NCBI RefSeq assembly: GCF_000002865.3
Contig: NW_001865042.1
Span: forward strand, 1,532,207-1,596,206
Source: Monosiga brevicollis MX1
Lineage: Eukaryota; Opisthokonta; Choanoflagellata; Craspedida; Salpingoecidae
Direction of reading: 5' to 3'
Length of the DNA: 64,000 nucleotides
The notes beneath the pieces were generated by a model that saw only the letters and a program-made list of their open reading frames with translations, had not been told where the DNA came from and searched no databases. Shown piece after piece: positions 44,701 to 55,878 of this stretch. The translations under genes were made by a program, and so were the position numbers. Every line of letters starts with the position of its first letter. The first letter of the stretch is position 1.

Positions 44701-47435
44701 ATGCGGCGCTTCGATGAGGGAAGTGCAAGGGGGCATGGGGTAGACTCGGACCACCCTTTCGAAAACCAAAGTAGCTCGATGCAGCCAGTGTGGACAAAAC
44801 AAACAGACGGAGACAAAGACCAGTCAGAGGAGGCTTCGAGGTGCGACATACATCTCATTCTTGTACGTAACTCCATCATAACAAACATAGCGAGTGAGGT
44901 CTTCGTTGAGGCAGGATTCGTTGAGCCGGGCGCGCTCGGTCGGAGAGGCCAACTTGGCCAAGCCTTCAGCCGTGCAGGTCTGGACAGGGGGCTCCGTGGG
45001 AGAGATTGGCGGCTCTGAGCAGAGTCCCATGGAAAAGCGGTCGACACCATTGCAGGCAGCACAATACTCGTTCTTGTACAAGGTCAGGTTGTTTGTTGCC
45101 GGTGATGCATAGTTGACGCCACAGACCAGACTCTGATCCCGACTATGACAATAGTCCGCGTATACTCTATAAATAAAAGCAGCGATCAAGATGTGTGTGA
45201 ATGAGGCAAGAAGCACCGTGGCGGGTCAGCATCCATCGAGGCATGGCCTCTGGGTTTGCAACTTACCCATCGGTTGTGCAAGTGTCGACACCGACGACGG
45301 GGGGCTGGTCAGTGGGCGCAATCTCATCCGAGTCGACAACGCACTGGACCGCCTCGGTTGCGTTGTTGACGTCCATGTAACCGGGTAGGCAGGCACATTC
45401 ACCCTCGGTGGCTTCACCGCAGGCGAGCTCGATGTTGTCCAGGGCAATGCGACCCGAAGTGGGGGCTGTGGCTTCAATTCGCACCGTGACATTGGTGTCG
45501 ACGGAGCGGATGGGGACGCGAACCAGCTGCCAGCGTTGAGACACGAGCTGGCCGATCCAGGTATCGCTTTCTTCAAGCCCAGTCGAGTTGACGATGTGTG
45601 TGGCAAACTGGGTGTCGCTGGCGTCCGAGGTCCAGACATACATGTTTAGGACGCAGTTGTAGCCGAAAAGGATGGTGGGCATCCAGGGACTGACGAGGGT
45701 GCCGTGCTGACCAGCCTTGATTTCGGCAAACTGATTGTCATCCGAGACGGTGACGTCTGACAGGGTTGGGTCATTGCTGATAGCCACGTTGGAGCGCGTC
45801 CACCCGCAAAAGCTGTCGGCCTGGCCAAAGTCGCAATCAGCGACCGTGCGCGTGCACTCGGCGTTGCTAGGACATTCGACCGAGTCGCAGGGTTGGTAGT
45901 CGATGGTGGCATTGCAAGGTCCAGTCACAAAGTCTCGAACGCCGTTGCACTGGGCGCATTGGAAGTTTTTGTACGTGACATCCGTGTCTAGGCCGCAGAC
46001 GGGGTCAAAGTCAAAGAAGGTACAGCCGTGATCCTGTGAATCATGGGTGCAGTTGCCGACAAAGTCAAATCCAATGTCGCACTCGCCCGCGGTAATCTCT
46101 GACTGGGCTAGGCCGTTGCAAATGGCGCAGGCTCTGTTGCGGTAGGTAGCGCCGCGGCTGCAGACCAGATCCTCGTCACGCTCATGACAAGCAACGGTGT
46201 AGAGAGCAGCGATGCCCGTGGTATTGGCAAGACAGGAGGAGATGACGACGCTGGGCTCGGATTGCTGGTGGCAGGTGCCAATGGTGAAGTCAGAGTGACC
46301 GGCACACTGCGCGCAATAGACATTGGAATATTGAAGCATGTTATCAACGCAAACTGTTTGGCAGAGTTGTGAGTCCGGATAAGGGCAGCTGTTGCAGCGG
46401 GTTTGAAACAGGTCTGCCGTACAGGAGGAAGCAGGGACGTCCACGACAGCACCGGTAGCGCAGTAGCCTCCGTAGCTGGCAAGCACACCGTTGCATTCAG
46501 CGCAGTACGTATTGTAGTACTGGCGGCCGTCATCGCCACAGACGAGCTCCCGAGGGGCGTTGCGGGCCATGCAGTATTTGGCGGCGGTGGTTTCTGGATC
46601 GGCGCAGGTTTGAATGCCCGAGCACGGGCTATCGTAGAGGACCGTTGCGCCGTGGCAGCGGGCTTGGCAGGCGTTGCCGTAGGTGTGGAGGTCACTGCCA
46701 CATACCGGCTGGTAGTTTTCAGGACAAATGCAGGGACTCGCGGTGGAGGCTTCACCACTGCCGTCACCGCCGGTGGGGCAAGCGCCGTTCACGGGCAAGG
46801 TGGTGTGGATGCGGGTTCGATTCAACGCGCACCAGGCGCATTGTTCATTCTGGTACAGAGTGCCGTTGTAACAAACCGGCAAGCCGTTGGAGCGCTCACA
46901 GAGCAGGTAGAATTCACTACTCTTGGTGCAGGAAGCCACTCCAGGACTGCCAGGAAGGCACGCGCCTCTGGTGTAGGCGACGCCAGCGCAGTGGGCCAGG
47001 CAAATTGAGTCGTACGTGAGCCCATCGGCTCCGCACACTTGGATGTTGGTGGAATTGGCATGGGTCTCACATCCGCAGTGGGTTTTGCTGGACATGCTGC
47101 ACGATGGGCAGCCCGCTGAGACAAAGAAAGCCAGTTTGGTTAATACGCACGAATGCAGGCCAAAGGAAGCATCAGCAAAGAGACACAGAGACGGAGAGAT
47201 CGCGTGACAGCGAGGCCAGAGACGGAGAGAGAGGAGAGAGGGAGAGGCAGAGAGACTACGCCACTGGTTCAGTGTGCTTTCGCAACGCACCTGTGCTATA
47301 CTGAGGCAGTTGATGAGCCAAGCAAGGTGCGACCGTCGGGCAGTCCTGAGCCAGGACCAGGGAGTGGACAGCAAGATGTGCAAAGAGCACCAGGCACAAC
47401 GGCGCAAGCCATGCCCCTGGACGCAGGCACGCCAT
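38733..47435 (-). CDS. Giant Kazal/MAM/FAS1 mucin-type transmembrane protein
   Basis: Fifteen exons (minus strand): 47435-47291, 47115-45267, 45166-44852, 44641-44472, 44365-43953, 43824-43328, 43247-43041, 42913-42571, 42473-42224, 42022-41686, 41570-41408, 41297-40473, 40384-39178, 39064-38881 and 38796-38733 (2322 aa). Order: signal peptide; many Kazal-like Cys modules (pattern VCG.D..TY.N.C...C.G); MAM 1 (CDFGQADSFCGW); a short EGF-like unit (CACLPGY); more Kazal units; MAM 2 (GLGGWDN) and EGF-like CVCDPGY; Kazal units; MAM 3 (CNFEGEDGTPKLCGW) and CKCDAGY; a FAS1-like domain (NLTYLITTADIA ... HLILSNETF); a SEA-like segment; a Thr/Ser stalk; a TM (SVVIAAVVGSLVVFAIVAVL); and a short tail with YANPTF and FDNPYY, the latter an NPxY-type motif. 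Probably a surface adhesion or protease-control receptor (inference). The exon 8/9 junction is the least certain. Confidence 0.9.
39728..40245 (-). repeat. 51-base coding minisatellite (mucin stalk)
   Basis: About ten head-to-tail copies of a 51-base unit encoding a 17-residue Thr/Ser/Ala block (TTTAATTTTSSTTLSPA). Single-base variants alternate between LSPA, SSPA and SSPD types. Shorter related repeats (TTTPGAST, SSVTTTPDASTA) follow at about 39400-39620. Confidence 0.95.
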
Positions 47436-48563
47436 GGTCCGAGGTCTCTCTAGTTGATGGTCGGATCAGAGATGGCATGCAACTCGGCAACCGCGGGAAC
47501 CGGGGCGGGGGATAGGAAACAGGGTCGCGCGATTCCGGAGCAAGCTTACAAATTGCGAGCTGGCGTCGGTGCCGCGCGGTGGCGTGGGCGACAGTGAAGC
47601 GTCCCCTTGAGTTGGCGGCCCACAGCAGGCCCTGTGATCGAGTAGGCGGGCCCAGTTGTGGTCTGTTCTGCTCCTGGGATTGGCCTGGGGCTGGCCGCCA
47701 TCGTCGAGCGATGGCGGGATGACACGCACGCAAACGGGGTGAAGGTGAGCGAACAACATGGGACTTCAACGTGAGAAGCAGACATGTGCCAAAGGTAAGC
47801 CGTTCGACTTGGCGCGGACCCTTGAGAACGCGGTAGGTCCGCGCCTTTTAGTATCCAAGCACGGGTGCAGATCGCAAACAGTGGCCCTCCAGGGGCTGTA
47901 GCGCAGCAGTCCGCCGAATCAGCATGGCGCGCACCTCAGAATGCTCCTGTGAAAGTGAAAGCCGTTTCAGGCAGCCAGCGTCTGAGAGATGGGAGGTGGA
48001 GAGGGATGATGTGGAAGAGAACTTGCTCAAGTGGGTCAGCTTCTGAGAGAGGGATTGCAACTCGGCATGGGTTGTTAGAGTTTTGGACAAAAACGAGAGA
48101 TTTTGGGATATGCTAAAGGTACTTTTCAACGTACACCAGAGGATGCGAGAACGCGGCAGACTGTTTAAGAGGACGTTCAAGAACGAGAACAGAACACGAG
48201 AGAGTCGTTGAGATCGGATGACAACCTCCAGAGAGAGAGTGATAGAGAGAGAGAGAGAGTGATGGGGTTCGTGTGCGCTTGCCTCGTGACGAGGGCCGAC
48301 ATCGCAAAAAGCGCTGACATCTGCCAAGCGTGTCTGACAATTATTGTCAGATATTTCTCATCCCCCGCCGCCTTTGACGATAAAGGGCTATAGTTTACCG
48401 GGAAAAATTGTGGCTCAGCTTGATAGAGAATTTTGACACCCCCAGTTTGCTTCAGTTCCACGGATCGAGCGAGCGAGTGGAGCTTGTGGCAGTCGGCAGT
48501 CACTTTTCTGCGCGAGTTGTTTTTTCCATTTTGTCTCGTGAACGACCCTTCATCGCCAGCAAC
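47436..48563. other. Intergenic divergent region
   Basis: No gene is supported. It holds the promoter of the minus-strand Kazal/MAM gene and of the plus-strand small membrane protein. Purine-rich GAGA patches occur near 48230-48265. Confidence 0.5.
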
Positions 48564-49170
48564 ATGGTGGGTTTTGCGTGCTCTGGTGGGCGGGTTATCG
48601 CGTTGATCTGCTTGGTGCCATGTTTTGGAGCTGATTACCGATTGGTGCACAGGGTGGTGGCGCACGCTACGCATATCCCAAGTATGTCTGGTCCCCGGCC
48701 GGCGGCTGGTGGGCGGAACCCCGCTCTTGGAAGGCCAACACCATCATGGCTGGTGTTTTGATCGCTGCCGCTTGTGTGCCCCTGGCTTACCTCTCCTCCC
48801 AACGCGAGGTATGGCGCACCATCTGTTAGCGCGTGCATGGCCTAGCCGACGCATAGCTTGGTTGCTCACTCCGCTTCATTCATGCAGAGGAGACCCATTG
48901 CTCCCGTTCGTCACACCATGACTCAGCGCATGGCCAAGTTTGGTGCGGTGCGTAGCTCTCAATCTTGTCTAATCAATCAAAGTAAAGAGGGGAGCCAGGT
49001 GTTTTTTGGCGGTTGCGTGCACAGGCTCTCGCATTCGCTCGACTCTTCTCTCCTTTTGCTGCAGCTCTCCGTTTTTGAACCCATTCTTTGGCGGACCGCT
49101 GAGACACAGTCCAACTCACTCGTGCTGCTCTGTTTGTCCGTAGATTGATGACCCCAGCCTCCAAAAGTAG
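48564..49170 (+). CDS. 81-residue single-pass membrane protein, conserved-looking
   Basis: Four exons: 48564-48566 (the ATG alone), 48653-48808, 48888-48947 and 49144-49170, giving 81 aa. The protein reads GGGARYAYPKYVWSP, GGWWAEPRSWKANT, one TM helix (IMAGVLIAAACVPLAYL), SQRERRPIAPVRH and a C-terminal DDPSLQK. The layout (YPK.VWSP.GGWW..P..W..NT, TM, basic stretch, DDP) resembles a small uncharacterised family I recall from fungi and plants, likely in the inner mitochondrial membrane. That recollection is not verified here. The Trp/Gly-rich front and exact phase closure argue for a real gene. The first coding exon consists only of the start codon. Confidence 0.8.
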
Positions 49171-49684
49171 ATTGAGACTTGTCTTGATTTGCGTGTCTCG
49201 TGTTCTGACCTGTCACCAGGGCTCTGCACCAACCGTGTTGGTGACGACAGGTCGTCGATGGGCCCGAAACAGCTTCTCGGGGCAGCCTTGGCTCTGATAT
49301 AGCAGGGCCTTTTCCAGTCCGCGGGGTCGATCCGTTTGGGTGCTACCTGCGCACTGTTTTGTTTGATTTCTTTCCCTTTCGCCAATTCTCTCTGCAATTT
49401 CTATGCCCACCAAGGTCCTTTTCCCCTTCTCTCGATCGTGGCAGGCCTTTCTTGACAGAGCGAGGTGCCGTTCCTTGTGTCCGTGTCGTTGTTGAAGGTG
49501 GTCGCCCGCCCCGTCTCTTCGTCTTTCCGTCTCTGTGTCCCAATCCAAACCTCGACTTTGGGCATCAAGACGTGACTGGTCATTTGGCGGACAGCCACCT
49601 TGATGTCATTTGGTAGCAACTTTTGAGAGAGCGAGAGAGGGAGACAGAGAGAGACAGAGAGAGAGAGAGAAGAGAGAGAAGAGG

Positions 49685-49777
<93 letters not shown>

Positions 49778-49791
49778 TGAGACAGAGAGAC

Positions 49792-49842
<51 letters not shown>

Positions 49843-50241
49843 CAGAGAGAGAGAGACACACAAAAAGACAGAGAGACATTTCAGCTGTGTGCGAGTGCCG
49901 GGGGGGCGCGGCAGGCAGGGTCTCTCTTGTCTCTCGGAGCGGACGTGAAGGGGTTGGTCACCTGCATCTTCATTGATTGGGGTGGCCACGGCGGGGGCTG
50001 CTGGGGCCAGTGGATCGCTGCCTTTGCTGCAGTTCTGCTTCTGCTTCTGCTTCTTCCTCCCCTTTTTTTCATGGACACGCACGAGCTGGATCCCTCGACT
50101 TTGCGCAGGAATTTGAGGTCTCTGGCAGTGCAAATCGCTTTGACGAGGGCTCACCTGTCGAACGCGTTGCTGATTCATTGATGTACGGGCAGAGTAAGTG
50201 CCAACACGCCGATAAGAACCATAGCAAGCGCAAAGGCAACA
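49171..50241. other. Intergenic region with GA satellite
   Basis: No gene is supported. A (GA)n tract fills about 49622-49870. The rest is probably the promoter and 5' UTR of the gene starting at 50242. Confidence 0.5.
49622..49870. repeat. (GA)n / (GACA)n microsatellite, about 250 bases
   Basis: Purine-rich repeat with periodic GACAGA interruptions. Open frames through it are poly-Ser-Leu or poly-Arg-Glu artefacts. Confidence 0.97.
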
Positions 50242-53200
50242 ATGGCAGCCACAAATGGCGGGGTGACAGTGGTCGCGCCCCGCCAGCTCCAGCCCAACAA
50301 CGATGGACCCACCGGACTGGAAAGCACCACAGCTCCCATTGAAGCAGTCGATCTCACAACGTCTGCCCCTGAGTTGCCGGCATCGGGCGGTGCTTCGCCA
50401 CAGACATCTCCTCGTGCCATTGTCAAGCGGCGGCAACGTTCCCCGCGCCACCTACCTTCCTCACCCCGTCAAGACGATGGTGCGTTGCTGCCCATGTCGG
50501 CTTCGATCACGCCAGCTGCCCCCTTCCTCCAGGGGTTCTGCCTTACTTTCATATCCCTCACATTCCTGGCCGTTTTGCCTCGTGGCTTCCCGCATATCTC
50601 TTTGAATGACTCTAGCTGCCTCCGGGCCCACTTCGCCAGTTTTGAGCACTGTCGTGCCTCGACGGAGCAGCTCGCGACTCACAGCCACACACAGCAATGA
50701 TTCGCAAGCGTCGGCCGCTTCGCGTTCTCGTCAAGGTATGCCTTTGCCCTGCCATGCATTTGCCTGTTCCCAAGCAGACTTGTCATTTTGAAGCACTCTC
50801 ACCCTGGAACATGGACTCCAATTAACTCCCAGGGTTATCTGCTCCCTCCAGCGCAGCATCTGTCAAGTCGCCTCGTCGCCGCTCGCGGCCCTCTGACACA
50901 AAGCCTGCTACACCGGGTAGCACGGATGATCGCTTGCGCGCCGTTCAAGCGCGGCGCGCGCGCATGGAGGCTGCGGCACGCCAGAAAGGCGAGGAACTCA
51001 TGCGCCGCAAAATGGAGCGCCTCGAGTCGGCACGCCTTCAACGAGAGCAACGCCTCGATGCCGAACGTGAAAAACACAACGCCGAATACCAGGCGGCGAA
51101 ACAAAAAGTTCGTGCCGAGCGGCGGCGTGCCTCGGAGATCAAAGAGCGTGCCACAGAGCAGTTGCGTCTCCGCTCCGAGCGCGAGCGCATCAAAATTGAA
51201 GAGTCGCGCCGGGTCGAAGCCGAAAACCGAGCCGCCGCCGCTCGCCGCGCTAATCTGCTGGTTGCGGAGCGAGTGCGGCAGAGCCAAGAGCAACAACGTG
51301 CTCGACAACAAAATATGGCCAACGACGACTCGACTGTCTCTGCCGCCTCCGACGCTACCCCTGAACGCGGTCGACGACAAGCATCCGGCCACTCCCTTTC
51401 CCCGGTTCTTTCCACGCGGCGCGCCAAGTCCAGCCCCAAGAGACTTCCAGCGCCCCGGCAGCACGCAAAAGCCCAGTTCCTTGAGCGACGCGCCTCCTCG
51501 CAAGGAAATGAGCGCCGCTCGCACGCACCTCCGCGTCGCCTTCTGCCAGATGCTGGTGCTTCCACGCCGCTGCGCCACAGCAAGGGTGGACCACGCCGGC
51601 GCAGTGCTGCCTCCAATCTAGTCAGCCCCCCAAAGCAGGTGGGGGGCCCTCCACAGCACAGCACCCCTGCTCGCGGCCCAGCCAAGCGCATTCGCAGTAA
51701 GACAGAGCCCACTCCCATGAGTCCCGATGTCTTGGAGTTGGAGAAACTGCCTCACCCTCGCACCCCGAGCCCCGAGCTTAAGAGTGACATTGCCACTGAA
51801 CCGAGTCCAGCCGGTCCTTTTGCGGCACCCTCCACAGGCTCGGCGATGCCATCAGAACCGCTCGACCCAACGTTTGGGGCCTCAACCCCTCGTGCAAAGT
51901 TCAATGATTCTCAAGCCCATGACGTGGCCTGGGCCGACACATCATCAATGTCTCATCTCCAGGAGGTATCCATGGTGCAGCTGGAGACCACCGCGTTACT
52001 GGCCGATGCCTTGAATATGACAGTTGATCAGGCGCCGAGTACAACGAGCAAGCCGGACGCCAGCCCAGAAACAGAGACCTCAAAAATGGAGACGTCCCTT
52101 GATGTCACGACACTAACAGAGACGCCCATTCAAGTTGATCCAAAAGTTGCCGAGCTCAAGCCGGAGACCCACTTGGAGTCGGATGACCAGCATCAACCCG
52201 TGCCAGAAAGTCAGCCCGAGCTTGAGAATCAGCTTGAGCTTGAGAGTCAGCCTGAGCTTGAGAAGCAGCCTGCGCTTGAGAAGCAGCCTGAGCTTGAGAG
52301 TCAGCCCGAGCTTGAGGGTCAGCCCGAGCTTGAGGGTCAGCCCGAGCTTGAGAGTCAGCCTGAGGTCGCGAGTCAGCCTGAGGTCGATCAAGCGCCAATG
52401 TTTGCTGAGACCACATCCCAGGAGACCGCAGCAACAGAATCCGAGGCTGCAGAGGTTGAACCCACCACCCCACCAGCGGGCACTTCCGCATCGACCCTGC
52501 AAGAGGTGCCCGAGGAAGAACTGCCTTTTGTTGAGCCTACACCGAAAGGTCCAGGTCCAGCAGTGCAGACAGCGTTTGAACAGGATGCTGCACCTGTCGA
52601 GAACCGCAGCGCGGCTGAGCTGCTTGAAGACCACTCTGAGCCCTCTGGATCGCAACTTGAGAGCAAGTCCGTGTTGGAGATCATTTCGTCTCGCAAAGCG
52701 TCTGCTGCGCAATTACTGGTATCCGCTGACACAACCAAGACGGCTCAGATGGACGAGGGTGCCGACTTTTTCGACACTCGGGTGGAGGAAGGGCACCAGG
52801 AAGCAGACGATGATCAGGTGACGGGTGAGGAGGTGGCGGCCGAGCCAGTGGAAGAACCTGCAAGCCCTCGCCCTAGCCTGCAGGGCCCTGGACTCACTGG
52901 TGACGCGCGGAGTCGTGCGCAGCAGCTAGTGGCTCAGCGCATGGAGCGCGTTCATGCGCTCATGGAGCGCACGCAGAAGCTGCCAAACCGCGCTGATGAT
53001 ACGCCGCGCTATGAGGTTGAAACCATTGCGTCTGAAGATCAGCCGCAGGACCGCCACGCCAAGCTGGTGGTCTCGGCTCGTGCCCGCCGTGTCCGTCGTG
53101 AGCGCATTCGGGCCAACGAAGCCGCCGAAGCCAAGGCATCTACACCGACTGCTGACCCTGGCAGCTCTCCCGCGCTTGCCAGCTCGCCGGTTCGCCCTTC

Positions 53201-53877
53201 GACGGCCGACTCTTCCTTTGACACCGATGGGTTTGCTTCAGAACCCGTGACGCCGGTGATTCATCGCAGCGTCTCATCTCGGGCGCACACTCCCAGTCTC
53301 GCGCGACTATCCGAGTCTTCCAATGACCCCGCCGTAGCGGTCGACATTTTTTCTCCTGGTAAGCTCCCTCGTGCCCCCTTCACCCGACTGTTGCACTGTC
53401 TCGTGTTCTTGTGTGTTGCATGGCCAGTGAGACTGCTCATTGCTCTGGCAACCCTTAGATCAAGCCTTTTCACCAGACCGATCAGCCGTGCTTGTGGCAC
53501 GCACGCAACGTCCCGTCACTGATGCTGCGGGGGAGATGGGTACGGATACGGCTGTCACGGCAGCTTTGGAGCGCCGCCGGCGCCGTGTCCGTCGTGACGT
53601 TGCCGGCAATGGCGCAACAGCCGATGCAGTCCCACCTGGAGGGGTCACTGGCCAACCCGTGGGGTCGGTCAGTGACGCTCAACCTGCTCCAGTCGCATCA
53701 GCGCCCGAATCGGATGCCACCTCTTCACGGGCCAGCAGCACAGGGGAACCAGCCCCCAAGCTCAGCGTTCGTGAGCGAGCCAAACTAAAGGTGGCCAAGT
53801 TTCGTGCCCAAATGGAGGAGAAGGCGCGCAAGCAACGGGAGGCCAAGTTGTCCATGGACGAAGGGGCCTCAGCCTGA
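50242..53877 (+). CDS. Coiled-coil / low-complexity protein with hexapeptide repeats
   Basis: Four exons, 50242-50479, 50616-50735, 50833-53358 and 53459-53877, encode 1100 aa with no recognised globular domain. After a Ser/Pro/Arg-rich N-terminus, a long Arg/Glu/Ala helix (about residues 150-275: RAVQARRARMEAAARQKGEE onward) looks like a coiled coil or single alpha helix, resembling MAP7/ensconsin-type microtubule-binding helices. A basic, Pro-rich stretch follows, then an acidic region with about ten QPELES-type hexapeptides (about residues 575-640). Near the C-terminus are two further Arg-rich helices of similar wording: ARRVRRERIRANEAAEAKAS and RRRRRVRRDVA, the last followed by KLSVRERAKLKVAKFRAQME. 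A cytoskeletal (microtubule) role is a guess from composition. Confidence 0.85.
52211..52390 (+). repeat. 18-base coding minisatellite (QPELES)
   Basis: About ten imperfect copies of an 18-base unit encoding QPELES, QPELEK, QPELEG or QPEVAS inside the long exon of the coiled-coil gene. Confidence 0.95.
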
Positions 53878-54216
53878 TCGTCCCTTGTCGCAGGCTTGCT
53901 TTTTCATTTTAAACCTTGAAATTGACATGAAACCTTGTGGTCCGTTTGAAATGGAATTCGTATTGAGGCACACCGCATCACACATGGGCTTCGATTCAGA
54001 AGAAGACTAGGCGCTGCGCGCCAGGGAAGAAGAACGAAGACAAGCGGCGAGGAGACACTTGGCGCGTAGAAATGTCAAAACCACGCAAAGTTGGGGAGAC
54101 CAGGGCCTGACAAGAGGTACATGGATGCACAGAGGCGCATGGCGCCAGCGGGCAGCGGTCGTTCGGAGCAAGATGGAGAAAGACAAGGTGAGGACGAGGG
54201 AAGCTAGAGTTGCAAA
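53878..54216. other. Intergenic region between convergent coiled-coil gene and NEDD8
   Basis: No gene is seen. It should contain both 3' UTRs. Confidence 0.55.
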
Positions 54217-54864
54217 TTAAAAGCAGAGGCCACCGCGAAGGGCAAGGACGAGGTGAAAGACGGTGCCGCTCTCAATCTTGTACTCTTCCAGCGTCTTTTC
54301 GTCGTTTCTATCGCAGCGCGTGCGAAGACGAGTGAGGCAGGGGGTGGGAAAAGGGTCGGAAGAGCACTGATGGGGTGCGTGCGCAGACGTACAATTGTTT
54401 GCCGCTGTGGATGAGACGCTGCTGCTCCGGAGGGATGCCCTGCTTCTCTTCCACGCGTTCCTTGACACGACGGATCTAGGCGAGAGGAAGGGGCGGTGAG
54501 CAACAGCTCCGAGTGACACGACGTTCGGCACCACACACCGTGTCACTGGGTTCGACGTTGAGCTCAATCTATGTGGTAGCACCGGGTATGAGACAAGTTT
54601 ATGAGTGCATTTGGGAGGAACCTTTGGTGGGCACGAGGTGGCAGGCGTGCTGAAATGGAGTGAAAAGGTCGTTTTTTGGGGGGGGGGCAACATGATGCGC
54701 CACACACCTCGCGGCCGGTCAGAGTCTAAAGCGAGCGCGAGAGGAAGCGTGAGACAAATGCAGCGCGCAAAAGTTCCGGGCCTGGTCATGGGAATGCGGC
54801 GTCAGGGCATGACCACAGGCTCTGCGCCTGGGTCATCAAAGCTCACCTTGACTTTGATCATCAT
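54217..54864 (-). CDS. NEDD8: NEDD8 (Rub1) ubiquitin-like modifier
   Basis: Ubiquitin-like protein conjugated to cullins to activate SCF-type ligases. Five exons: 54864-54847, 54725-54708, 54568-54539, 54475-54393 and 54307-54217, encode 79 aa. The joined protein starts MMIKVKTLTGREIELNV and continues [33 protein letters not shown] and HLVLALRGG, then a three-residue tail (LCF) that must be removed. Alanine before LRGG (ALRGG rather than the RLRGG of ubiquitin) is the residue that separates NEDD8 from ubiquitin for E1 choice. The first two coding exons are 18 bases each and the third 30 bases. All phases close. The gene is single-unit, not a polyprotein. Confidence 0.97.
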
Positions 54865-55447
54865 CGTGACGGTGTTGGACAAGGCTATGTAGCAAGCAGG
54901 AACTTGGTTCGGACAGAACAGCGCCGCGATGAGCGGAGGGCCAGTGAGGCGTCAAAGCTCGCTCGACGTCATACAGCAACACAAGAAGAAAAAACAAGGA
55001 GCAGTGAACCCCTCGCACTGCAAACGCCAACCCTTTTCCCACCGCACTACCCAGGCCAGGGGTGGCGACCGCTGTGGCTCGTACACGACGCCACACGGCT
55101 CGATGCCCGCCGCTGCCCGCTTACCCAAAAAGGAAAGACGTGTCAACTGTGACTTTGAACTTTGAGAGCACAAAGAGAATGAGAGAGAGAGAGAGAGAGT
55201 GAGTGAGTGAGAGTGAGAGAGAGAGAGTCTGAGAGACTTGAGAGAGAGAGTTTGAGAGACTTGAGAGCGAGAGTTTGAGAGAGAGTTTGAGAGTTTGATA
55301 GAGAGAGTTTGAGAGTTTGGAGAGAGAGTTTGAGAGAGTTTGAGAGAGTTTGAGAGTTTGAGAGTTGAGCGTCTGAGAGTTTGAGAGTTTGAGAGTTTGA
55401 GAGAGTTTGAGAGAAAGTTTGAGAGAGTTTGAGAGAGTTTGAGAGAG

Positions 55448-55483
<36 letters not shown>

Positions 55484-55495
55484 AGAGTTTGAGAG

Positions 55496-55545
<50 letters not shown>

Positions 55546-55878
55546 AGAGTTTGATAGAGAGAGTTTGAGAGTTTGGAGAGAGAGTTTGAGAGAGTTTGAG
55601 AGAGTTTGAGAGTTTGAGAGAGAGAGGGAGAGAGAACAAGAAAAAAACAACTGCTGATTTTTTTGTCCCAACTGACTGCTCGACTTTGAAATGACTGGGT
55701 GGCTGCTGCTGAGACGACGCGCTTCTTCCCTGTCCACGCCTTGGCGAGAGGGCGCGATCATTTGAGCGCAATGACGGTTGTAGGCAACCAAGGTCCTAGG
55801 TGCTTGGAATATAGACAGTGGTTCAATTATCGAGGGTTGTTTTTACCAACGAAATGCGCAACACTCGTGGGTGAACGA
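54865..55878. other. Intergenic region with GAGTTT satellite
   Basis: No gene is supported. It holds the NEDD8 promoter and, from about 55170 to 55635, a GAGA/GAGTTT satellite. Confidence 0.55.
55170..55635. repeat. (GA)n / GAGAGTTT compound satellite
   Basis: About 465 bases built from GAGA runs and GAGAGTTT or GAGTTT units. A longer block containing TTTGATAGAGAGAGTTTGAG followed by TTTGGAGAGAG recurs at about 55281 and 55540, so the array has higher-order structure. Confidence 0.93.
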
